From Candidatus Coatesiibacteriota bacterium (lineage in GTDB: Bacteria; JAFGND01), in NCBI GenBank assembly GCA_016927185.1, contig JAFGND010000065.1:1-29139 (forward strand): a stretch of 29,139 nucleotides of DNA, in the 5' to 3' direction. How positions within the stretch are numbered: the first letter of the stretch is position 1; every line of letters starts with the position of its first letter. Both the position numbers and the translations under genes were made by a program. The notes below the pieces were generated by a model. It did not search any database and was not told where the DNA came from. It saw only the letters and a program-made list of their open reading frames with translations. Of the stretch, positions 1 through 7,236 are shown in pieces.

Positions 1-238
1 TACAAGGAGAGGGGCTAGGGGTGAGGTGTCAAAAAGAAGCTTTTTCTAATGATGGTTTGTAAAGTCTTCGGGGATTTCCTTGCTGGATTAAAACATCAGC
101 CAGATAAATCAATATCTATAAAGCACTTACAAAAATACCTCATTTGGTGAATAATTTCTGAAAGCATCTTTTAATACGCATTGGAGAGGGAAGGGAGTTT
201 CATCAATTCAGTTTATAATTTCCAGGGGATGGATTTAA
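1..238. other. Non-coding left edge with G-rich repeat-like stretch
   Basis: No convincing gene lies here. Bases 1-30 are purine-rich and unlike the AT-rich surroundings (GGAGAGGGG followed by TAGGGGTGAGG). This composition resembles short dispersed GGGGTGAGG / GGAGAGG elements seen between genes in many bacterial genomes, and the piece may continue past the left edge. The remaining bases are plain AT-rich sequence after the end of the minus-strand operon. I see no convincing terminator hairpin. Confidence 0.25.
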
Positions 239-1591
239 TCAGGTTCTTTTATGTTTTTTGCGATTTTTTTCGGGAATTATCAATCTGCATAAATATTCAT
301 CTGCTCGCATACCCAATTGTTCCCATGAGTATTTTTCTATCTCCTCAGGAATGCCAGAAGGCTCTATAGAAGGATTTTCAATTGTTTCTACAAGATAATC
401 GTAACATGACGCTTGATTCTCAAGTGGAAAGACTTTGCCGACTCTGGCTTTCCTGAATGCTCTTGCAGTATCACTATCATCTGGAGCAAGCACAAGAGTT
501 GGTTTCCTCCAGTATAAGTATTCTGAAATCTTTGTAGAAAGTGCTGATTTTGCCCTTGGTGATGGAGAAATAATGTGAAATAGCATGTCAGCTTCTCTTT
601 GAAGCCTTAAGGAATAGTCATGAGGAACTCTTGAAACAATGCTTATGGAATCTTGCAGGTTGTTTGCCTTTATATATTCCTGTGTCAGCAAATCCACTTC
701 TCCCAGTAGAACTAACCTGACAGGACGTTTGTTTTCCCTTGACATTAGCTTTTTCCAGACTTCAAGAAAAGGCTCTATCCTTCTCGTGTTCAGAAGATTA
801 CCTGTATGTGCAATAATGAACTCATCTGGAGTTTTCCTTATATTTACAGGCAAAGAGGAAAAAGTTTCCATTTCCCACTTTGAATAACCATTTGTAAGAC
901 AAATGAACTTATCCTCAGGTTCAGTCTTTTTATATCTGTCTTTCAGTTCCTTCACAAGCCCTGGAGTTACTCCCCATACCTGATCTGCATAGGAAATGAA
1001 TTTTCTCTCAAGATAATATGCGGCTTTATCCATCAATGGATTTGTGAATGTCACGAATTGCCTGTTCACGAAGAAATCTCTGAAATCTGCTACCCATGGA
1101 AGATTTGGGAATTTTTTCTTGAGAAGCATTGCAACTATATGGTTTGTTTCAGGAACACTTGTAGAAAACATCGCATCAAAATTGTTTTCCTTTATAAGCT
1201 TTACAGCTTTCCTGTATGCAAAAGGAATCCATCCAATGAAATGATCCGGGAACATGAAAGTATATGCAAGCCAGCGCATTAATCTTGAATAAAGTGCAGG
1301 AGCAGGAAGTTTTGTAGATGAAAGATGCCTCGGATATGGAAGCAGTCTCTCTTTCAGAAAAAAAGAAGGATCAGGACTGAATGCCTTGACTATCTCTACT
1401 TCCTTTGGAAGCGTCTTTAGAATATCTGGTTCATAACACCAGTAATGTCTTTTTTTCCCGGCAAGCGCAGTTATTCGCCAACCATGCTTCGGAAGCTCTC
1501 TTGAAAGATTGGTAACCCTTATAACCATATTCCCGCCAAAAGGTGGATAATGGTTATAAATAAGAAGAAGATGTTTGGAAGGAATTGTCAC
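239..1591 (-). CDS. Family 4-type glycosyltransferase
   Basis: Probable cytoplasmic glycosyltransferase of the GT-B fold acting on surface polysaccharide or LPS; donor and acceptor cannot be told. The N-terminus has the Rossmann strand and Gly-rich turn typical of GT4 (NHYPPFGGNMVIRVTNLS, about residues 13-30). The C-terminal half carries the nucleotide-sugar-binding region, with HTGNLLNTRRIEPFL near 265 and a family-typical KISEYLYWRKPTLVLAPDDS stretch near 370. At 450 residues it is slightly longer than average. The start is GTG and overlaps the stop of the upstream methyltransferase gene in a GTGA, implying translational coupling. It is the last gene of a murB-methyltransferase-glycosyltransferase operon. 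Family is fairly certain, substrate unknown. Confidence 0.8.
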   Translation of the reverse strand: MTIPSKHLLLIYNHYPPFGGNMVIRVTNLSRELPKHGWRITALAGKKRHYWCYEPDILKTLPKEVEIVKAFSPDPSFFLKERLLPYPRHLSSTKLPAPALYSRLMRWLAYTFMFPDHFIGWIPFAYRKAVKLIKENNFDAMFSTSVPETNHIVAMLLKKKFPNLPWVADFRDFFVNRQFVTFTNPLMDKAAYYLERKFISYADQVWGVTPGLVKELKDRYKKTEPEDKFICLTNGYSKWEMETFSSLPVNIRKTPDEFIIAHTGNLLNTRRIEPFLEVWKKLMSRENKRPVRLVLLGEVDLLTQEYIKANNLQDSISIVSRVPHDYSLRLQREADMLFHIISPSPRAKSALSTKISEYLYWRKPTLVLAPDDSDTARAFRKARVGKVFPLENQASCYDYLVETIENPSIEPSGIPEEIEKYSWEQLGMRADEYLCRLIIPEKNRKKHKRT

Positions 1592-2727
1592 TTCTTGTTA
1601 TTTCCCTTGAATATGCTGAAACCTCTGCGATCTGTAATAGTTATTTCTTTGAAAAACTCTTCCATTATTGCCTGATGATTTTTCTTCTCTTTGCCTACCA
1701 TAAAAACTACTCCATCATTAAGTAGAATTTCTGAAGCAATTTGAAGAAGTCTTCTTGCTATCTTGAAATTGCCATAGTACGGAGGATTTATTAAAGCAAG
1801 TGAGTATTTATCCTCTCCCGATTTTTCCTGAGAATCAACAATTATCAGCTTATCAGGTTTTAGTTTATTCAGCTTAACATTCTCCTTGGTCATAGAAATC
1901 GCTCTTGTATTTGAATCCATTAGCAGAAGTTCTGATGGATTTATAAATGATGCTGATACAATACCAAGTATGCCATAACCGCATCCAATATCTGCAATGG
2001 ATTGAAAATCAGGTATTTCGTTTAGTGAAGGAATCAAGATTTCAAGAAGTGCAAGGCTTCCTTCATCTATTTCTTTATGTGAAAATATTCCTGCACGTGT
2101 CTTGAAAACGAATTCCTTTCCCCTGAAATTGAAATCAATTCTCCAGATTTTGCTCTTATCAGGAATTTGCTTTTCTGAATGCTTTCTCGATATATATAAT
2201 CTCGCTCTTCTTGAATGGTCAGCAATTGTAACACTTCCGAAAGCCTCTTTCATGTTTCTCTGAAAAAAGCGGTCTTCAGGATTATTTGTTGAAAGGAACA
2301 GTTTTCCGTTCAACTTCAGGCTATTGAAGCATTGAATAATTATATCCTGAATTAATTCAGTTATTCCTTCAGCTTTTGTTGATAAAAAGATTGTATCAAA
2401 CTTTTTTTCAGGCAGATCTTTCATGCATGAATAGGTTATCTTCTTCAGATCATTTGCCTTCATTACATATTTCAAATTGTCTATTGAATATTTATCATAA
2501 TTCCATGAAGTTATCTGGTTATCTGGATTGAGCATTCTGAGAATTCCTGTTATGAATCCCTGAGAATCAAGTATAACAAGTATTTCTCCAAGATTCTTTG
2601 TTTTCTCTATTTCTTTCAGAAGAATCTTGTCTTGAGGAGACATTCCATTCATGCTTACAAGCTCAATATCTGAAACCTTCTCCTTGAAATTTTCCCTTCC
2701 CTTGAACTCAATACTAAATTTCCTCAT
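1588..2727 (-). CDS. RsmC-like class I methyltransferase
   Basis: SAM-dependent methyltransferase with the two-domain layout of RsmC/RlmG (guanine N2 methylation of rRNA): a degenerate N-terminal methyltransferase-like half and a catalytic C-terminal half. SAM motif I is visible as ADIGCGYGILG near residue 243, the acidic residue of motif II as LLMDSN, and the N2-G-type catalytic motif as NPPYYG near 315. About 379 residues, close to RsmC length. I start it at the ATG at 2727 rather than the TTG at 2730, because AGGAG sits six bases before the ATG. The gene overlaps the murB end by 14 bases and the next gene by four. A 16S rRNA m2G role is likely; another rRNA guanine is possible. Confidence 0.75.
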   Translation of the reverse strand: MRKFSIEFKGRENFKEKVSDIELVSMNGMSPQDKILLKEIEKTKNLGEILVILDSQGFITGILRMLNPDNQITSWNYDKYSIDNLKYVMKANDLKKITYSCMKDLPEKKFDTIFLSTKAEGITELIQDIIIQCFNSLKLNGKLFLSTNNPEDRFFQRNMKEAFGSVTIADHSRRARLYISRKHSEKQIPDKSKIWRIDFNFRGKEFVFKTRAGIFSHKEIDEGSLALLEILIPSLNEIPDFQSIADIGCGYGILGIVSASFINPSELLLMDSNTRAISMTKENVKLNKLKPDKLIIVDSQEKSGEDKYSLALINPPYYGNFKIARRLLQIASEILLNDGVVFMVGKEKKNHQAIMEEFFKEITITDRRGFSIFKGNNKK

Positions 2728-3598
2728 CAAATTCTCCTATGAAACATACTTCAGGAACAAGGTCTATTCCAAACTTGTTTCTTACTTCATTTCTTGCTTT
2801 CTTTGCAAGATTGATTATATCTTCTGCCTTAGCATCTCCCAGGTTTATGAAAAAGTTTGCATGATATGGAGATATCTGGGCATTCCCGGAGCGCAAACCT
2901 TTTAAAGAACAAGCATCTATTAGTTTTCCTGCTGAATTACCTGACTTATAATCGTTCCTGAAGAAACATCCGCAAGAGGGATAATCAAGCTGATGCTTCG
3001 AAATCCTGTCTTCAATGTTTATCAGAGATTTTTCTTCAATACCTCGATGATCTCCCTTATGTACTATAAATTTCGCTCCAAGGATGAAGCAAGGCTCTTT
3101 CTGGAAAACAGTATCCTTGTATCCCTTGAAAGCTTTATCAGCATCTATTGTGCATATATCACCTTTATGATTAAGATAAATCACCTTACAGCAGATTTCG
3201 CTGATTTCGCTTCCATAACATCTTGCATTCATGTAAATCGCTCCACCTATTGTACCAGGAAGTCCAGACATCCACTCAAAACCAGTTAAATTCTCTCCCC
3301 TGGCTATTTCCGATATTTTATTGCTTTCCAGACCTGAAGGGAAATATATTTCGTCATCTCTTATTTCAATATCCTTATCAAGGAGTGTAGTGCAAACCAG
3401 TATCCCATCGTAACCATTATCACTTATCAAGATATTACTCGTTTTACCAATTATTGTCCATTTACTTTCACTATCAAGTAATTGCTTGAAAATTATGATT
3501 ACGTCTTTTATTGTTTCTGGATAAATAATCTTTCTGATTATTCCACCGATTTTATAATAGCTGATTGACTTACCATACACATTCTCGATTATTTTCAT
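2714..3598 (-). CDS. murB: UDP-N-acetylenolpyruvoylglucosamine reductase MurB
   Basis: NADPH-dependent flavoenzyme that reduces UDP-GlcNAc-enolpyruvate to UDP-MurNAc in cytoplasmic peptidoglycan synthesis. The FAD-binding half shows GKTSNILISDNGYDG (51-65) and LPGTIGGAIYMNA (113-125). The C-terminal domain shows PSCGCFFRN (207-215), SAGKLID (222-228) and LVPEV with the catalytic Glu near 283. The usual general-acid Ser of the GS.F motif is Cys211 here, and the usual YR.S.F motif reads YKDTVF. At 294 residues without the extra loop of E. coli MurB it is of the short, type II kind. It begins an operon with the methyltransferase and glycosyltransferase genes and diverges from the deacetylase gene. 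There is no clear Shine-Dalgarno sequence. Confidence 0.93.
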   Translation of the reverse strand: MKIIENVYGKSISYYKIGGIIRKIIYPETIKDVIIIFKQLLDSESKWTIIGKTSNILISDNGYDGILVCTTLLDKDIEIRDDEIYFPSGLESNKISEIARGENLTGFEWMSGLPGTIGGAIYMNARCYGSEISEICCKVIYLNHKGDICTIDADKAFKGYKDTVFQKEPCFILGAKFIVHKGDHRGIEEKSLINIEDRISKHQLDYPSCGCFFRNDYKSGNSAGKLIDACSLKGLRSGNAQISPYHANFFINLGDAKAEDIINLAKKARNEVRNKFGIDLVPEVCFIGEFDEEI

Positions 3599-3734
3599 GA
3601 ATTACTTGCACTCAATTACTGATAATTAAGTCAATTGAATATTATTAATTGCAGTAATTTATTAAGATAATTTTATAACTATTTACTTGACAAAATGTTA
3701 TATATACTGAGTCTTGTCATGCTAAAGATTATAA
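3599..3734. promoter_or_regulatory. Divergent murB / deacetylase control region
   Basis: Very AT-rich spacer between divergent genes. On the plus strand TTGACA (3687-3692) is followed by TATACT at 3703-3708, but only ten bases apart, so the two cannot form one standard sigma70 promoter. TGACAA (3688-3693) and TTGTCA (3714-3719) form an inverted repeat flanking the TATACT. On the minus strand TTGACT (3634-3629) lies 30 bases before the murB start without a convincing -10. The assignment as promoters is inference. Confidence 0.35.
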
Positions 3735-4646
3735 ATGGAAATAAAAAGAAGAGATTTACTTAAAATTATTGTATCAACTGCAATTGGTCTACCTTTTGCT
3801 GAATTATTATCAGCTCAGCCTGATTTAAAAACCAATAAAATACTCCATGTCTTTTATCATCATATTGGAAGTTTCAAAGGCAAATACTGGAGGAATGTTT
3901 CGGACTTCGAAAATGATATAAGGTTATTAAGAAGATCTGGATTTGAAAGCATTTCATGTTCTGATTATCTTTTGTATAGAAACGGAAGAAAAACTATTCC
4001 CAGAAAGTCAGTTATTATCTCGTTTGATGATGGATATGCTAACGTTGTAGATAATGGTATGCCTGTCTTGAGAAAGTATGGCTATAAAGCATGTTTTTTC
4101 ATAGTTGCAGGATGGGTAAGCAGTTCAAGAAAAAAGGGGATTGTCTCATGGAAGGATCTTAATAATATCCTGAAAGAAGGACATGATATTCAGTGTCATA
4201 CCTGGTCTCATCCCAATTTGAAGACATTAGCGGATGATCAGAAAAAGTGGGATCTGGAGATTGGTTATTCAAAAGAGATTTTGGAAAGGGAAACAGGAAA
4301 GGCAATAAGATTTTTTGCTTATCCATATGGTTCTCATAATGATTTCATAATTGATAAGGTAGAACAATACTCTTTTGAAGCGGCATTTACAACAAAACCC
4401 GGATTGAGTTATTCTGATTCTAGCATTTACAGACTCAAGAGAGATCAACCAGGAGTAAAGATTGAGATGGATGAAATACTATATAAATACCAGGATCAAT
4501 TTGGATATAGAATAAAACCAAAACCCAGGGTTGTGAAAGAAGCAGAAAAGCCAAAAAAGAACAAAGTAATAAATTCAAAATCAAGGGAAAACGATTTTTC
4601 AGATAGAATAAACATGAATGATGTATTGAGGCAGATCCTGAAGTAA
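3735..4646 (+). CDS. Exported polysaccharide deacetylase (NodB domain)
   Basis: Carbohydrate esterase 4-type enzyme, probably removing N-acetyl groups from an extracellular or periplasmic polysaccharide. The N-terminus is a Tat-like signal: KRRDLLK (4-10) followed by a hydrophobic stretch to about residue 27. NodB motifs are complete: SFDDG (96-100, metal Asp and catalytic Asp), HTWSHP (155-160, two metal His) and FAYPYG (194-199). The last 50 or so residues are a Lys-rich tail of no known domain. It appears monocistronic, with no strong Shine-Dalgarno before the ATG. A weak 5-bp hairpin followed by TGTTTT at 4640-4662 overlaps the stop and could be a terminator. Whether the substrate is peptidoglycan, poly-GlcNAc or an O-chain is not visible. 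Confidence 0.85.
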   Translation: MEIKRRDLLKIIVSTAIGLPFAELLSAQPDLKTNKILHVFYHHIGSFKGKYWRNVSDFENDIRLLRRSGFESISCSDYLLYRNGRKTIPRKSVIISFDDGYANVVDNGMPVLRKYGYKACFFIVAGWVSSSRKKGIVSWKDLNNILKEGHDIQCHTWSHPNLKTLADDQKKWDLEIGYSKEILERETGKAIRFFAYPYGSHNDFIIDKVEQYSFEAAFTTKPGLSYSDSSIYRLKRDQPGVKIEMDEILYKYQDQFGYRIKPKPRVVKEAEKPKKNKVINSKSRENDFSDRINMNDVLRQILK

Positions 4647-4923
4647 TACTCACTTCTGTTTTCAGCTTTAATCAAGCAAGCATATTGAAGAATTAATCTT
4701 ATAACATTTGCATTAATGAGGATTAATTTCATTCTGATATGCTCAGATGTTAATGAATAGATACTAAATAACTTCTGAACCTGTAAAATCTGTAAATATA
4801 TAACATGCTCCAGTACGAGTTTTTATGGATTGGATAAGCTAAGAGTGAGACAGGAAAAAACTAAGGCTTGACATATTCTCTTTTTATTTGCATTTTAAAT
4901 ACGACAAAGGATTTGGATTTATA
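4647..4923. other. Intergenic region before marR
   Basis: No gene seen. It contains an 8-bp perfect inverted repeat (AATTAATC at 4691-4698, GATTAATT at 4721-4728) of unknown meaning. A TTGACA at 4868-4873 is 50 bases upstream of the marR ATG and is the likely -35 box. The best -10 matches (TTTAAA/TTAAAT, 4894-4900) are 20-21 bases away, so the promoter is only tentative. Confidence 0.35.
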
Positions 4924-5370
4924 ATGAGAGATGAGAATTATATCATTGCTGAGAGGATGCTGTTAATTATGCAGAAACTCAGCTTCTTATGCGAAAAGGA
5001 AGAATGCAGACTTATGGAAAAAAGAGGACTACATCTATCTGAAGGAAGACTCCTGTCAATACTTCTAAGCAGGGAATCTTTTTCAATGCAGCAGCTAGCT
5101 TCTATCCAAAAAGTGACTACTGGCAGGATGACAAAGATAATTGATGGTCTTGTGGAAAAAAAACTGGTAGAAAGGAAAGCATCTCATCTGGATAGAAGGT
5201 TTTTTTCGGTGAGTCTTACATTAAATGGAAAGTCAGTTGCCCAGAATCTTAAAAAATCTATTGTTGAAGACTATATAAAAATAATAAAAAGATTGAACTC
5301 AAAGACAAAAGATTCTATTCTTGAAGTTCTTGAAGAAATATTGACAAGTCTAGAAGAGCATATGACATGA
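4924..5370 (+). CDS. MarR-family transcriptional regulator
   Basis: Winged-helix repressor or activator, predicted to act as a dimer on a palindromic operator. The DNA-binding core shows LSEGRLLSIL, then the recognition region VTTGRMTKIIDGLVEKKLVER, then the wing with the MarR-typical LDRRFFSVSLTLNGK. The length of 148 residues is normal. I start at the ATG at 4924; an in-frame TTG at 4888 would add 12 residues but would sit within the presumed promoter. Cys23 and Cys28 lie in the N-terminal helix, near where redox-sensing OhrR-type MarR proteins carry their reactive Cys. The stop overlaps the ATG of the next gene in ATGA, so the two are one translational unit, and that small membrane protein is its probable regulatory target. 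Confidence 0.85.
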   Translation: MRDENYIIAERMLLIMQKLSFLCEKEECRLMEKRGLHLSEGRLLSILLSRESFSMQQLASIQKVTTGRMTKIIDGLVEKKLVERKASHLDRRFFSVSLTLNGKSVAQNLKKSIVEDYIKIIKRLNSKTKDSILEVLEEILTSLEEHMT

Positions 5371-5546
5371 AAATCTTGCCAAAATATGCATTGAGTGTTT
5401 CTGCTGGCGCTTTAGCAGGATTTGGTATAAGCCAGCTTTTTGCATGTACAGGAGGCGGCTGATCAATTTACAGTAATCCTTATCTTTCTTCACTATTAGG
5501 TGCTTTGATAGGAGGATTATTAGCTTCAGGTAGAAGCAATACTTAG
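5367..5546 (+). CDS. Probable selenoprotein, small CxxGxU membrane protein
   Basis: The frame opens at an ATG overlapping the marR stop (ATGA), reads 31 codons, meets TGA at 5460-5462, then continues 27 more codons to TAG at 5544. Read through, it gives 59 residues: a basic start, a small-residue hydrophobic helix (about 8-26), then ACTGGG-U-SIYSNPYLSS and a second helix LLGALIGGLL. From memory this matches the small DUF6132-type family, whose signature is CxxGxCPITSNP followed by a Gly-rich helix; U32 falls exactly on the second conserved Cys, and SIYSNP on PITSNP. A one-sided frame break is not needed, and a hairpin with a G-starting loop follows the TGA. Function unknown; a thiol/selenol redox role is an inference. 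Alternatives are a nonsense pseudogene or a TGC-to-TGA sequencing error. Confidence 0.72.
5493..5511 (+). promoter_or_regulatory. Candidate bacterial SECIS hairpin
   Basis: CTATTA (5493-5498) pairs with TGATAG (5506-5511), five Watson-Crick pairs and one U-G, around a 7-base loop GGTGCTT. The loop starts 36 bases after the in-frame TGA and begins with G, as in many bacterial SECIS elements that bind SelB. The stem is modest and the distance is at the long end, so this supports rather than proves Sec insertion. Confidence 0.4.
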
Positions 5547-5547
5547 A

Positions 5548-7077
5548 CTATTCCCATTCTATTGTTGCAGGTGGCTTGCTGCTTAAATCATAGACAACCC
5601 TGTTTATTCCATGAATCTCATTTATAATCCTGTTGGCTACTTTGCCAAGAAACTCATTAGGCAATGGAGCCCAATCCGCAGTCATTCCATCTTCTGCCAT
5701 AACCGCTCTCAATGCAATTACCTGTTCATAAGTTCTGCTGTCTCCCATTACACCTACACTCCTAACTGGAAGAAGCACTGCAAATGCCTGCCATACATAA
5801 TCATATAAGTTATTGCTTTTAAGCTCGTCTATGAAAATAGCATCAGCTTTTCTTAGCAAATCAATATTTTCTTTATTTACGTCCCCAATTATTCTGACAG
5901 CTAATCCTGGTCCAGGGAAAGGATGCCTCCCAAGAATGTAATCTGGTATCTTCAATTCTTTTCCTAATGCTCTTACTTCATCCTTGAATAATTCCCTGAA
6001 TGGTTCAAGCAACTTGAATCTGAATTTTTCTGGTAAACCTCCAACATTATGATGACTTTTGATTACTGAAGCTGGTCCCTTTACTGAAGCACTTTCTACA
6101 ACATCAGGATACAAAGTGCCTTGTGCAAGATATTTAAAATTTGTATATTTTTTCTGAGCTCTCTCGAAAGTTCTTATAAATATCTTTCCAATAATTTTCC
6201 TCTTTTCTTCTGGATCAATTATTCCTTTAAGATTTTTAAGGAAGAATTTACGAGCATCAATTAGATTGACAGGTAATGATAATGATTTAACGTTTTTCAT
6301 CACTTCTTCTGCCTCATTAAGCCTTAGCAATCCATTATCAATAAAAAAACACTGCAGCCTTTTTCCAATTGCCTTGTGAAGAATAGCTGCTAAAACCGTG
6401 CTGTCAACTCCTCCTGACAATCCACATAAAACGTTTTCTTCCTTAACTTCTGATTTTACTGAATCTATTGTCTCTCTCAGGAAATTTGCTGGAAGCCAAT
6501 TGAAACTAAGATCAGAAGTCCTCAGGAAGTTCTTTATTATTTCAGTACCATGTTCTGTATGTACAACTTCAGGATGAAACTGCAATCCATAAATAGGAAG
6601 TTTGTTATGCTTGACGGCTGCATTTTTACAGGTTTTGGTTGAAGCTATTGATTCGAAATCCTCAGGAAGTTCTGTTACCTGATCATAGTGACTCATCCAG
6701 ACTGTAGAGTGATTTTTGATATTCAGCCAGAGGCGGTCTTTTTTTAAAGAAATGCTTGCTTGTCCATATTCTCTTTTATCTCCATGCTCTATTTTTCCCC
6801 CAAATTGCTTTGCAATTACCTGTAATCCATAGCAAATCCCAAGTATTGGTTTTCCTATTCTATAAATATCAGGATGAGGTTTAGGTGCTGTTTTGTCATT
6901 TACGAATGAAGGACCTCCGCTCAAAACTATAGCTTTTATCTCCCTTGCCTTCAATTTGCTTGCAGGGATATTGAATGGCACAAGTTCAGAATAAACACCA
7001 GAAGACCTGATACGCTTCAATATTAACATACTGAATTGGCTACCAAAATCAAGAACAAGAACTTTCTCTCTTTTCAT
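5548..7077 (-). CDS. guaA: GMP synthase (glutamine-hydrolysing)
   Basis: Converts XMP, ATP and glutamine to GMP in the cytoplasm. The class I amidotransferase half has nucleophile Cys82 in GICYGLQ and the His168/Glu170 pair in QFHPEVVH. The ATP pyrophosphatase half has the P-loop LSGGVDST (from 220) and HHNVGGLPE. The dimerization domain has RHPFPGPGLAVRIIGD and ends in the typical TIEWE. From the ATG at 7077 it is 509 residues, normal for GuaA; a longer in-frame start at 7143 would add 22 residues with no family counterpart. No Shine-Dalgarno precedes the ATG, and a TTGACC (7112-7107) lies 29 bases upstream, so the mRNA may be leaderless. It converges with the selenoprotein gene, one base apart. 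Confidence 0.96.
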   Translation of the reverse strand: MKREKVLVLDFGSQFSMLILKRIRSSGVYSELVPFNIPASKLKAREIKAIVLSGGPSFVNDKTAPKPHPDIYRIGKPILGICYGLQVIAKQFGGKIEHGDKREYGQASISLKKDRLWLNIKNHSTVWMSHYDQVTELPEDFESIASTKTCKNAAVKHNKLPIYGLQFHPEVVHTEHGTEIIKNFLRTSDLSFNWLPANFLRETIDSVKSEVKEENVLCGLSGGVDSTVLAAILHKAIGKRLQCFFIDNGLLRLNEAEEVMKNVKSLSLPVNLIDARKFFLKNLKGIIDPEEKRKIIGKIFIRTFERAQKKYTNFKYLAQGTLYPDVVESASVKGPASVIKSHHNVGGLPEKFRFKLLEPFRELFKDEVRALGKELKIPDYILGRHPFPGPGLAVRIIGDVNKENIDLLRKADAIFIDELKSNNLYDYVWQAFAVLLPVRSVGVMGDSRTYEQVIALRAVMAEDGMTADWAPLPNEFLGKVANRIINEIHGINRVVYDLSSKPPATIEWE

Positions 7078-7236
7078 GATTGTTAAAGACAAGATAAATA
7101 GTTTTTGGTCAAGTACTAGTTTTTGAAAATGCATGGATGACATGAAAGCGATGTTTTTGACTTTAGTACCTTGACAGATTATTTAATCTGAGCAAAGATA
7201 GCCATTGGATAACATTGAACAGAAGAAAGGTTTATA
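7078..7236. promoter_or_regulatory. Divergent guaA / cysS control region with palindrome
   Basis: The cysS side has TTGACA (7171-7176), 60 bases before the start; an AAGATA at 7195-7200 is a poor -10 at 18 bases. A perfect palindrome CAGATTA-TT-TAATCTG (7175-7190) overlaps the end of that -35 box, the place expected for an operator. The guaA side has TTGACC on the minus strand (7112-7107). Reading these as promoters and an operator is inference from position and symmetry. Confidence 0.45.

Noticed and set aside
3687-3708. TTGACA followed after ten bases by TATACT, with similar N10 spacings at guaA (TATCTT) and aspC (GATAAA), hinting at a special promoter class
   Set aside because: Spacing is not kept at cysS, marR, ytfJ or lptF, the best promoter (yggT) has the normal 18 bases, and chance TATA-like words are frequent in DNA this AT-rich.
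4691-4728. AATTAATC / GATTAATT inverted repeat as a terminator of the deacetylase gene
   Set aside because: The stem is pure AT-type, the loop is 22 bases and there is no T-run; chance is likely.
4888-4923. TTG-started N-terminal extension of the MarR protein
   Set aside because: It lies in the presumed promoter region and the ATG at 4924 gives a normal MarR length.
7078-7143. 22-residue N-terminal extension of GuaA
   Set aside because: The extension has no family counterpart, and the ATG at 7077 starts the typical KREKVLVLDFGSQ sequence.
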